Shown here piece by piece: positions 1-5,435 of a DNA stretch of 5,435 nt; position 1 is the stretch's first letter, and each line of letters opens with the position of its first letter. A program made the translations under genes and the position numbers. Source of the DNA: Alloprevotella sp. (GTDB taxonomy: Bacteria > Bacteroidota > Bacteroidia > Bacteroidales > Bacteroidaceae); assembly GCA_015259235.1 (NCBI GenBank), contig JABZGM010000149.1:1-5435 (forward strand). The letters are read 5' to 3'. The notes below the pieces were generated by a model that worked only from the letters and a program-made list of their open reading frames with translations, had not been told where the DNA came from and ran no database searches.

Positions 1-1564
1 GAGCCTTGGCGATTGCATCGTAAAGATTCCACAATTTGAGTTTAGCTGTCTGCTCCTTTTGAGCAGTCGTAGCAGCTGCCGCAATAGCGTCTACTTTTTC
101 TTCATCAGTGGTATTATAAGCATGCTTATAACCCTTTTGTTCATTCCATTGACCACGAGTGAAGTCAGGGAAAGCTACAGCTGCACAATTATTGTCCATT
201 GACAATGTGCCGAGTTCTGCCAAGCAACTCCATTCTGCAAGGTCATAAACATCCATGTCAAGAGGCAAACCATTTTGGAGACAATAAACCAAACGTGCAT
301 CCATCATGAAGTCCATACCACCATGCCCCATTTCTCTACCAGCTTCACCATACTTCTTGATAATGGGGTGCTCATACTTTTCTTCAAGTTTCTTCGCTTC
401 TGCATCAGGCAAGAAACCATGACTACTGAGATTGTCAATCTTGGGAGAAACACCACTTTCTTGAAGTTGCTTGCTATCAAGAGCAAACTTAGGCTGTGGA
501 TACTTAGTTGCATATCCCTTTGTACCCGTCAACTTAAAGAGACGATTGTATGGCTGAGGGTTCATTACATTGTGTTGAATCTCTACAACCTTTCCATTAG
601 CAGTGCGCATCAACGTAGTAGTATGGTCACCATTACGATAATCGTTGCAAGGCTCTCCAGTGGCTTTCTCCATGTATTCCTTACCATGCACAGACTTAGT
701 ATCCATTGCTGTTAATACAGTGAAACGGTCGCCACGGTGAATGTCTAGACATTGAGCGACAGGACCGAGGCCGTGGGTTGCATAGACGTCACCACGATTC
801 TTGCTGTTGTAAGCCATACGCCAGCCAACCTTCTTTGACAAAGAATCGGATGGGTTGTGCCAATAGTGTCCCCAGAAGTCGTCAAGATTGTGGATGTAAG
901 CACCTTCAGCACGCAACACCTCACCGAACACACCATTTTGTACCATGTTGAGGGCGTTGAGTTCGTAGTAGTCGTAGCAGCAGTTTTCAAGAATCATGCA
1001 GTGTTTCTGAGTCTTCTCAGAAAGATCTACCAACTGCCAGCATTCATCAAGGTTCATAGCTGAAGGAACTTCAACAGCAGCATGTTTGCCATTTTCCATT
1101 GCACATTTAGCTACGGGGAAATGGTGATCCCAGTCTGTTGCAATATAGACGAGATCAACGTCTGAACGCTTGCAAAGTTCCTCATACCCTTTTTCGCCAG
1201 AATATATGTCAGCAGGAGGAAGTCCTTTGGCACGAAGGTATTTCTGACAAGCTTCAGCGCGATTAGGTTCATAGTCACATAGAGCCACAATTTGTACTCC
1301 TGGAATGTGAGTAAAACGATTAACAGCGCCTGGACCACGCATACCAAGACCAACAAAAGCCACACGCACAGTTTGCAAACGAGGAGTTGCAAGATTAAGT
1401 ACAGACTTTTGCCCTGCGGCACGAGCTGGAGTTTGAGTTACGATTGTACCTTTTTCCCATTTCCAATTACTGGGATCAGAATACTTTGAAGTAGATTGTG
1501 CAACTGCATTGCTTGCAAAAAGCGCAAACGCACATGTTGCCACCAGAAAACTTTTAAGATTCAT
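1..1564 (-). CDS. Secreted GH109-family NAD-dependent glycosidase (Gfo/Idh/MocA fold), 3' end outside window
   Basis: The frame is open from an ATG at 1564-1562 to the window edge, giving 521 full codons and no stop. Residues 1-23 form a Sec signal peptide (K4, hydrophobic core, cleavage probably after AVA), so the product is exported. A Rossmann domain follows: VRVAFVGLGMRG at 67-76 carries the GxGxxG NAD-binding motif, then ALCD (94-97) and EVPSAM (165-170). Family hallmarks I recognise from GH109 (alpha-N-acetylgalactosaminidase type, redox-assisted hydrolysis with bound NAD) are ENCCYDYYE (193-201), AYIHNLDDFWGHYW (222-235), YATHGLGPVAQ (261-271, with the Tyr and His reported as active-site residues in the Elizabethkingia enzyme) and PDFTRG (466-471). 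About 450-470 residues is usual, so only a short C-terminal tail should be missing. Substrate (GalNAc on blood-group A-like or mucin glycans) is inferred from the family, and other members have different specificities. It lies 30 bp after the lipoprotein gene and is probably cotranscribed with it. Confidence 0.9.
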   Translation of the reverse strand, partial: MNLKSFLVATCAFALFASNAVAQSTSKYSDPSNWKWEKGTIVTQTPARAAGQKSVLNLATPRLQTVRVAFVGLGMRGPGAVNRFTHIPGVQIVALCDYEPNRAEACQKYLRAKGLPPADIYSGEKGYEELCKRSDVDLVYIATDWDHHFPVAKCAMENGKHAAVEVPSAMNLDECWQLVDLSEKTQKHCMILENCCYDYYELNALNMVQNGVFGEVLRAEGAYIHNLDDFWGHYWHNPSDSLSKKVGWRMAYNSKNRGDVYATHGLGPVAQCLDIHRGDRFTVLTAMDTKSVHGKEYMEKATGEPCNDYRNGDHTTTLMRTANGKVVEIQHNVMNPQPYNRLFKLTGTKGYATKYPQPKFALDSKQLQESGVSPKIDNLSSHGFLPDAEAKKLEEKYEHPIIKKYGEAGREMGHGGMDFMMDARLVYCLQNGLPLDMDVYDLAEWSCLAELGTLSMDNNCAAVAFPDFTRGQWNEQKGYKHAYNTTDEEKVDAIAAAATTAQKEQTAKLKLWNLYDAIAKA

Positions 1565-1594
1565 TTTGTTGGTGCTTTAATTATGGTAGAAGAA

Positions 1595-2470
1595 TTATTT
1601 TTCTAATGTAATAGCTGTAGAACCAATCATTTGTCCATCGCAGAAAACATGTACACTATACTTTCCAGCAGAGAGAAACTCATTTGAAGTTCCGACAACG
1701 AGAGATACATGTTGTTCCTCGCCTGTATATTCAACTGATTTTGTTGCAGAGCTTTCCAGCGTACGATTTTCATACGTGAAACTACTTCCCCCACCAATGA
1801 CAGATCCACTTGGATTCATCAAACGAACATATATAGTTCTATTACCTGTAGCGGCAGTCACATTCCGATTGATGGTAAATGAGACCATAAATCGCTCAAT
1901 ATCTTTAGACTTCTTGGCTTGTTTACCACTACGTTTCTGTGGTGAAATGCTAATTCCAGAAGCATTAAGCTGAGCAGCAATCGCCACTTTATCATTGAGT
2001 TTAGCGCGCTCTTGATCGAGCGATGAAATCATGGTGTTAGCATCATTCAACTGACTTCGAGCTACATCACGTTCGTTCGTAAGACGACCATTTTCGCGCT
2101 GCAAAGAGTCTACCTGAATAACAAATGTTCTCAATACAGCACGCACTGTTTCAAGCTCTTTTTTGAGACGCTTAATCTCAGCTGCATCTGTAGATTTCAC
2201 TCGTTTGAGTTCCTCAAGCAAACTCTTGGTTCGTTCTTGTTCACGGCCTAACTGACTGAGGAGAGAATCATCCTTTATACCTTTTTTCAGTTCATCATAT
2301 TGCAAAGCAAATTGTTGATACTGATTCTCCATCTCACGACGATCCATGTCAGCAAGCTGGCGCAATTCTTCAAGCTCTTTGTCTCTTTGCTTATCTTTTT
2401 CACTACGGCAACTGCCAAGAGAGAAAGAAGAAGCGACAACAAGTCCAGCAATAAGGAGTAATTGCTTCAT
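1595..2470 (-). CDS. Coiled-coil lipoprotein with C-terminal beta domain, conserved in Bacteroidales
   Basis: This is a 291-residue protein with a clear lipoprotein signal: Lys2, a hydrophobic stretch to about residue 17, then the lipobox LGSC with the acylated cysteine at position 21. The mature protein should sit in a membrane as a lipid-anchored envelope protein. Residues about 24-165 are highly charged (DKQRDKELEELRQLADMDRR, RIKxLKKELETVR-like heptads, LQRENGRLTNERD) and predict a long alpha-helical coiled coil. A basic linker (KRSGKQAKKSKD, 179-190) leads to a beta-rich domain, about 192-290, with alternating hydrophobic strands (ERFMVSFTINRNV, RTIYVRLMNPSGSV, KYSVHVFCDG, STAITLE). The architecture and wording resemble a Bacteroidales family annotated as hypothetical that I know from memory; its function is not established. 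A scaffold or spacer role in the periplasm is only inference. It starts 26 bp after the ilvE stop with no Shine-Dalgarno, and is probably in the same operon. The ATG at 2470-2468 is chosen because the signal peptide begins there. Confidence 0.88.
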   Translation of the reverse strand: MKQLLLIAGLVVASSFSLGSCRSEKDKQRDKELEELRQLADMDRREMENQYQQFALQYDELKKGIKDDSLLSQLGREQERTKSLLEELKRVKSTDAAEIKRLKKELETVRAVLRTFVIQVDSLQRENGRLTNERDVARSQLNDANTMISSLDQERAKLNDKVAIAAQLNASGISISPQKRSGKQAKKSKDIERFMVSFTINRNVTAATGNRTIYVRLMNPSGSVIGGGSSFTYENRTLESSATKSVEYTGEEQHVSLVVGTSNEFLSAGKYSVHVFCDGQMIGSTAITLEK

Positions 2471-2496
2471 AAATACTTTGAATTGTACAGGTGATT

Positions 2497-3516
2497 TTAG
2501 TCTATAACTGTTACCCAGCCATGGGTATCTGCTTCGATTCCATATTGGATATTACGGAGCTTTGTGTAGAGTTGAGTCGAAACAGGTCCTGGTTCACCAT
2601 TTTCTGTAAAGACATAGCTCTTTCCCATTTCGGGGTCATCGATGCGAGCTATAGGGCTAATAACAGCAGCAGTACCACACGCACCAGCCTCTTCAAACGT
2701 AGCTAGTTCTTCTTCGGGGATTGGTCTGACCTCAACCTTTAAGCCTAAATCTTTAGCCAATTGTTGAAGACTATTGTTAGTGATAGAAGGAAGAATAGAG
2801 CTAGACTTTGGAGTAATGTAGGTATTTTCCTTTATCCCAAAGAAATTAGCGGCTCCACACTCGTCAATGTATTTCTTTTCTTTAGCATCAAGATAGAATT
2901 CTGCAGAATAGCCAGCATCATGAGCCCATTTGCTTGCACGCAGACTAGCAGCATAGTTTCCTCCCACTTTGAAAGTACCTGTTCCATGGGGGGCTGCTCG
3001 GTCAAACTCACGTGTAATCACGAAATTGGTAGTTGCAAATCCACCTTTGAAATAAGGCCCTACTGGAGTAACAAAAATAATGAAGAGGTACTCTTCAGCT
3101 GGTTTCACACCTACCTGGGCGCCTGTGCCAATAAGAAGTGGACGAATGTATAAGGCTGCTCCACTTTCATAAGGCGGAACAAAGCGTTCATTGAGCTTAA
3201 CTACTTTTTTCACCATTTCCACGAACTTCTCTGTGGGCATTTCTGGCATGAGAATACCGCGTGAGGTGCTCTGCATACGAGTAGCATTGTCCTCAATGCG
3301 AAAAATGCGAATTTTTCCATCAGGACAGCGAAAAGCTTTCTGACCTTCAAAGGATTCTTGACCATAGTGCAAGCAGGTTGCAGCCATATGGAGATTTATC
3401 GTTTCTGAAGAAGAGACTTCAATTTCACCCCATTCGCCATTTCTGTAATAGCAACGAACATTGTAGTCTGTAGGAATGTATCCGAAAGGCAAGTTCGCCC
3501 AATCAAATTCAGTCAT
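2497..3516 (-). CDS. ilvE: Branched-chain amino acid aminotransferase (class IV, PLP-dependent)
   Basis: This enzyme transfers the amino group between L-leucine, L-isoleucine or L-valine and 2-oxoglutarate, the last step of branched-chain amino acid synthesis and the first of breakdown, in the cytoplasm. With the ATG at 3516-3514 it is 339 residues, the length expected for Bacteroidales versions. Visible motifs are HYGQESFEGQKAFR (50-63), LYIRPLLIGTGAQVGV (122-137), FKVGGNYAASLRA (182-194) with Lys183 as the likely PLP Schiff-base lysine, the class IV signature region ECGAANFFGIKENTYITP (219-236) followed by ILPSITNNSL (241-250), and EEAGACGTAAVISPI (275-289). The frame stays open to a TTG at 3549, but an extra 11 residues before MTEFDWANLPFGY would not match the family, so the ATG is preferred. 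No Shine-Dalgarno is seen, as is usual in this phylum. A -7 promoter element lies about 110 bp upstream. The gene appears intact and leads the three-gene unit. Confidence 0.95.
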   Translation of the reverse strand: MTEFDWANLPFGYIPTDYNVRCYYRNGEWGEIEVSSSETINLHMAATCLHYGQESFEGQKAFRCPDGKIRIFRIEDNATRMQSTSRGILMPEMPTEKFVEMVKKVVKLNERFVPPYESGAALYIRPLLIGTGAQVGVKPAEEYLFIIFVTPVGPYFKGGFATTNFVITREFDRAAPHGTGTFKVGGNYAASLRASKWAHDAGYSAEFYLDAKEKKYIDECGAANFFGIKENTYITPKSSSILPSITNNSLQQLAKDLGLKVEVRPIPEEELATFEEAGACGTAAVISPIARIDDPEMGKSYVFTENGEPGPVSTQLYTKLRNIQYGIEADTHGWVTVID

Positions 3517-3526
3517 AATTGGTATT

Positions 3527-3562
3527 CTATCTGGTTGTATGATTAACAATTATATCGTGCAT
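3527..3562 (-). promoter_or_regulatory. ilvE leader region with an 11-codon upstream ORF
   Basis: In the mRNA leader between the predicted promoter and ilvE there is an ATG at 3562-3560 followed by ten sense codons and a TAG at 3529-3527, encoding MHDIIVNHTTR. The stop lies 10 nt before the ilvE ATG. The peptide contains Ile-Ile-Val, residues whose supply the downstream enzyme controls, so a leader-peptide or translational-coupling role can be imagined. A peptide this short with three such residues can easily arise by chance. I see no convincing terminator/antiterminator pair beside it, so this is a weak call. Confidence 0.15.
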
Positions 3563-3623
3563 TTTCAGGCTACAAACTCAGAAATCCTACAACGATAGTC
3601 TGTGTCAGCCCTCAAATCCTTCG

Positions 3624-3631
3624 CAAAGATA
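3624..3631 (-). promoter_or_regulatory. Predicted Bacteroidetes-type promoter (-7 element) for the ilvE unit
   Basis: On the minus strand the sequence reads TATCTTTG, a perfect match to the Bacteroidetes -7 consensus TAnnTTTG. A TTGC lies 21 nt further upstream and could serve as the -33 element. Transcription would start near 3617, giving a leader of roughly 100 nt before the ilvE ATG at 3516. Position, orientation and match make it the best candidate promoter for ilvE, the lipoprotein and the GH109 gene. Confidence 0.6.
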
Positions 3632-3789
3632 CACATTATCCACCAATTTTGCGCAACAGACATTCGATTTTTGCATCGTAAAGTATATTTTTCATATATA
3701 ACGATGATGACTAAGGACGCAAGGCTCACTCCATGTTCCTTTGTACTGATTTTGCACGCTGCTTGCTCGGTTCAGAGCCTCTATTAGAC

Positions 3790-3797
3790 TATCTTTG
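3790..3797 (+). promoter_or_regulatory. Candidate divergent plus-strand promoter (-7 element)
   Basis: The plus strand reads TATCTTTG here, identical to the element used for ilvE but pointing the other way. The nearest TTG upstream (TTGC, about 23 nt before it) is somewhat far for a -33 element, so the match rests mainly on the -7 box. It would start transcripts near 3804, just before the GTG of the doubtful ORF at 3823 and about 680 nt before the tape measure gene. Confidence 0.35.
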
Positions 3798-3822
3798 TCT
3801 GCAACACTCATCTCAAGGTTAA

Positions 3823-4185
3823 GTGCCACAGTGCAGCTTGTTAAGGAGAAGCCACCTTCCTCTTATCGTTTTTCTCTTGTTGGCATCGTGTTGGTCGATT
3901 GTTCTCAACGTAGCACGAAACACCAAAACCAAACGAAACAACCTGCTCAACAGTCAAACGATCTCCGTTCAAGTACTAATGACCGGTTGGAGCAAAAAGC
4001 AACCGCACATTCTCCGTACTTTTAGTTATCGCAATATAGATGTTTTCACAATTCAAAGCCCCTCATTTAACGCCCAAATTCGAAATCAGAAAAAGTTGCT
4101 GGGAATTATGCCATTCTCAGAGGGGTTGAAAATAGAGATTTGGGGAGCCTTTCTCAGGTATTGTGCACGTTTTGTGGTAATCTGA
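3823..4185 (+). CDS. Doubtful 120-residue ORF with lipoprotein-like signal peptide
   Basis: I do not recognise this product. Support for it being real is a predicted -7 element ending 25 bp before the start, and an N-terminus that looks like a lipoprotein signal: Arg8-Arg9, a hydrophobic run LPLIVFLLL (12-20) and a lipobox-like LASC with Cys23. The rest is basic and shows no domain (for example NTKTKRNNLLNSQ and RNQKKLLGIMPFSEG). Against it: the start is GTG, which is uncommon in this phylum, Trp follows the lipobox Cys, the C-terminus runs through an inverted repeat, and overlapping frames of similar openness occur on the same strand. It may be a small lipoprotein gene, a decayed gene or chance. 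Confidence 0.2.
   Translation: MPQCSLLRRSHLPLIVFLLLASCWSIVLNVARNTKTKRNNLLNSQTISVQVLMTGWSKKQPHILRTFSYRNIDVFTIQSPSFNAQIRNQKKLLGIMPFSEGLKIEIWGAFLRYCARFVVI
4052..4130. repeat. Long-range inverted repeat
   Basis: TTCAA-AG-CCCCTC at 4052-4064 can pair with GAGGGGTTGAA at 4120-4130, giving 11 base pairs interrupted by a 2-nt bulge, with a loop of about 55 nt. There is no T-run after the right arm, so it is not a normal intrinsic terminator. It could be part of a structured RNA or a small inverted-repeat element, or chance. Confidence 0.35.
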
Positions 4186-4269
4186 GCTTGTTTGAGAAGA
4201 AACGACGTGGTGTTTTATGTAAAATAACGCATTGTTCGTACTATTTCAAAGGAGAGTTTTCAAATTATC

Positions 4270-4295
4270 TCCGACGAAATTTTTATTTCGTCCGA
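4270..4295. repeat. Hairpin formed by adjacent repeat units
   Basis: GACGAAAT (4273-4280) and ATTTCGTC (4285-4292) form a perfect 8-bp stem with a TTTT loop. The stem extends by TC/GA across a C-C mismatch to 4270 and 4295. A second small stem, CCGA (4292-4295) with TCGG (4301-4304), overlaps it. No T-tract follows on either strand, so I do not call a terminator. Confidence 0.5.
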
Positions 4296-4332
4296 GAAAA
4301 TCGGAAAAAAGTCCGACAAAATCGCGAAAGGT
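4270..4332. repeat. Three degenerate 21-bp tandem repeats with TCCGA core
   Basis: Units start at 4270 (TCCGACGAAAT), 4291 (TCCGAGAAAAT) and 4312 (TCCGACAAAAT), exactly 21 bp apart. They share the pattern TCCGA followed by an A-rich run and then diverge. A further degraded unit (TTCGAGAATTCG) may begin near 4332. The style recalls the tandem repeat units of Porphyromonas miniature inverted-repeat elements, but no flanking terminal repeats or target duplication could be defined by eye, so I name only the repeat. Confidence 0.55.
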
Positions 4333-4487
4333 TCGAGAATTCGTGCAAGATTTGTTGGGCGAATGATTCTGAGCTCACGTAGCATACATTCTTTTCTTCC
4401 TAGTTTATTCAAAATTCTGACCAAAACTTGCCCTCTGTTTTAACACTCAAACCTGCGTATTTAGTTAATAATTCATTTTCCGTAATA

Positions 4488-5435
4488 ATGAGTGCATCAA
4501 CTTCCAGTCGAAGTCTTCAAGAAAAACGTATAGTGATGAGAAGCCATGGCATTTCATCTTTAGAAGAACGCGGAGTTATATTCACAGCAGTGGCTGACCT
4601 CAAAGCCATCAACAAGGAACTGAAGGTGAAGGAGCGGGAGCTGAAAGAGAATGTGAACCGGATGGAAGCCTTGGAGACGGTGCTGCATCGTCTGGACAAG
4701 GCGACTCCGAAACAACTGCGCGACACGATCAAGGAAATCTACAAGACGCTGAACTCGGGGACGGTGGAGCGAGGGAGCGAGGAGTGGGATGCTTATATGC
4801 ACGCTATCCGTGCGGCGAAGACTGAGCTCAAAAATCTGAATGATGAGCAAAAGGCTTTTGAAGAAAAAGATGGAGCTATAGAGCGATTCAGAAAGATGGG
4901 TGAAAGATGGGTGGGGGCTGTGACGGTGGTGAAAGATAGTATCGAAGCCGTCGCTGCTGTCATGTCTAAGATGCGCGCTTATGTGGATGAATTTGCGGAG
5001 ATGCAAGAGCACATGAGCGGCGTGGTGAAATATACTGGGCTGTCTGCGGAGGCTGTGGATGATCTGAATGAGAGTTTTAAGAATTTGGACACTCGCACGC
5101 CTCGGGCTGCGCTGAATGATTTGGCAGCGGATGCTGGGCGACTGGGCATCCAGAGTAAGGAGGAGGTGCTGGACTTCGTGGACGCTGCGAATCAAATCAC
5201 GGTGGCTCTGGGTGAGGACTTGGGTGAGGATGCTGTGAAAAACATCGGGAAAATCACTCAACTCTTTGCCACAGATCCTAGCGTGGGACTGAAGGAAGGG
5301 ATGCTGGCAACGGCATCGACGATCAATGATTTGGCACAGAGCAGTTCGGCTTCTGAGCCTTATCTGCTGGAATTTACGGCACGGCTGTCGGGTATGGCGA
5401 ACTCGGCAAAGATATCTCAGACGGACATCTTGGGC
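4488..5435 (+). CDS. Phage tail tape measure protein (TP901-like), N-terminal part, 3' end outside window
   Basis: The frame is open from an ATG at 4488 to the window edge (316 codons, no stop). Tape measure proteins set tail length and form the core around which the tail tube assembles. Residues about 36-130 are charged and helical, with LETVLHRLDKATPKQLRDT (62-80) and GTVERGSEEWDAYMHAIR (91-108), a pattern I know from Bacteroidetes phage versions. A hydrophobic helix lies near 141-160. Residues 170-316 match the conserved TP901-type core: MSGVVKYTGLSAEAVDDL (176-193), DLAADAGRLGIQSKEEVLDF (211-230), NQITVALGEDLGEDAVKNIG (235-254), then FATDPSVGLKEGMLATASTIN (260-280). No phage gene precedes it, which is unusual. 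The first 30 or so codons are A/T-rich, have no recognisable similarity and are shorter than the coiled-coil lead of relatives I recall, so the start may be truncated or rebuilt. The frame is open back to 4404; ATG4488 is the first ATG, and ATG4536 is an alternative. It could belong to a prophage, a remnant or a tail-like particle. Confidence 0.8.
   Translation, partial: MSASTSSRSLQEKRIVMRSHGISSLEERGVIFTAVADLKAINKELKVKERELKENVNRMEALETVLHRLDKATPKQLRDTIKEIYKTLNSGTVERGSEEWDAYMHAIRAAKTELKNLNDEQKAFEEKDGAIERFRKMGERWVGAVTVVKDSIEAVAAVMSKMRAYVDEFAEMQEHMSGVVKYTGLSAEAVDDLNESFKNLDTRTPRAALNDLAADAGRLGIQSKEEVLDFVDAANQITVALGEDLGEDAVKNIGKITQLFATDPSVGLKEGMLATASTINDLAQSSSASEPYLLEFTARLSGMANSAKISQTDILG

Larger units (their letters stand above)
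3550..4487. other. Intergenic stretch of about 940 bp without a convincing gene
   Basis: This region separates the leftward ilvE unit from the rightward tape measure gene. It holds the ilvE promoter and leader, a divergent plus-strand -7 element (3790-3797), a doubtful ORF (3823-4185), a long-range inverted repeat (4052-4130) and degenerate 21-bp tandem repeats (4270-4332). Stretches 3640-3780 and 4340-4487 show nothing I can name. Short ORFs in all frames lack recognisable domains. No tRNA, CRISPR or transposase is visible. Confidence 0.7.

Noticed and set aside
275..1489. Several ORFs of 65-146 codons on both strands
   Set aside because: They overlap the GH109 gene in other frames, have no domains, and the GH109 frame is open throughout with family motifs along its whole length.
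2491..3153. Plus-strand ORFs of 71 and 130 codons
   Set aside because: They are antisense to ilvE, whose frame carries all expected motifs.
3517..3549. Upstream TTG start adding 11 residues to ilvE
   Set aside because: The ATG at 3516 gives the family length and the typical N-terminus, while the added residues look like translated leader.
3795..4025. 76-codon ORF
   Set aside because: Its start lies inside the -7 element, it overlaps another frame of equal quality, and it has no recognisable domain.
4270..4304. Hairpins as an intrinsic terminator
   Set aside because: No T-run follows the stems on either strand, and the stems are A/T-rich and short.
4321..4345. GGTTCGAGA resembling a tRNA T-arm
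   Set aside because: No acceptor stem, anticodon arm or D-arm can be built around it.
4140..4382. 80-codon plus-strand ORF rich in Arg, Lys and Asn
   Set aside because: It runs through the 21-bp tandem repeats. Their period is a multiple of three, so they stay open without coding.
4560..5261. 233-codon minus-strand ORF rich in His, Ser and Leu
   Set aside because: It is antisense to the tape measure gene. Its odd His/Ser/Leu composition is what the reverse complement of a GAT/GAG/CTG-rich coding strand gives, and the plus frame has a recognisable conserved core.

Overview
The window most likely comes from a member of the Bacteroidales (Bacteroidetes). Four observations support this. The branched-chain aminotransferase and the coiled-coil lipoprotein look like Bacteroidales versions of these proteins. 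The glycosidase is a GH109-type enzyme of the kind common in Bacteroides relatives. The starts lack clear Shine-Dalgarno sequences and are preceded by A/T-rich leaders. Two perfect copies of the Bacteroidetes -7 promoter element (TAnnTTTG, here TATCTTTG) are present. The 21-bp TCCGA-type repeat near 4270-4332 reminds me of repeats in Porphyromonas, but that genus assignment is from memory and is tentative.

Left part (1-3631, minus strand): a compact three-gene unit read right to left. A promoter at about 3624-3631 and a leader of roughly 100 nt precede ilvE (branched-chain amino acid aminotransferase, 2497-3516). After 26 bp comes a coiled-coil outer-membrane-type lipoprotein (1595-2470). After another 30 bp comes a secreted GH109-family, NAD-dependent glycosidase (1-1564) whose last codons and stop lie outside the window. 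Spacing and strand suggest one transcript. The three functions (amino acid metabolism, envelope lipoprotein, glycan cleavage) do not form an obvious pathway.

Middle (about 3550-4487): nearly 940 bp with no convincing gene. It holds the ilvE promoter and leader (with an 11-codon upstream ORF), a divergent plus-strand -7 element at 3790-3797, a doubtful 120-codon GTG-start ORF with a lipoprotein-like signal peptide (3823-4185), a long-range inverted repeat (4052-4130) and a degenerate 21-bp tandem repeat containing hairpins (4270-4332).

Right part (4488-5435, plus strand): the N-terminal 316 codons of a phage tail tape measure protein (TP901-like), running off the window. It starts directly in the A/T-rich intergenic sequence with no phage genes before it. 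Base composition climbs from about 30% GC (4441-4500) to about 55% GC (4621-4680) inside the first 60 codons. I read this as the edge of a prophage, prophage remnant or tail-like element next to a housekeeping operon, possibly with a truncated or rebuilt N-terminus. No RNA gene, CRISPR array, transposase or integrase is visible. I did not find a clearly novel system; the best leads are the isolated tape measure gene and the structured intergenic region in front of it.
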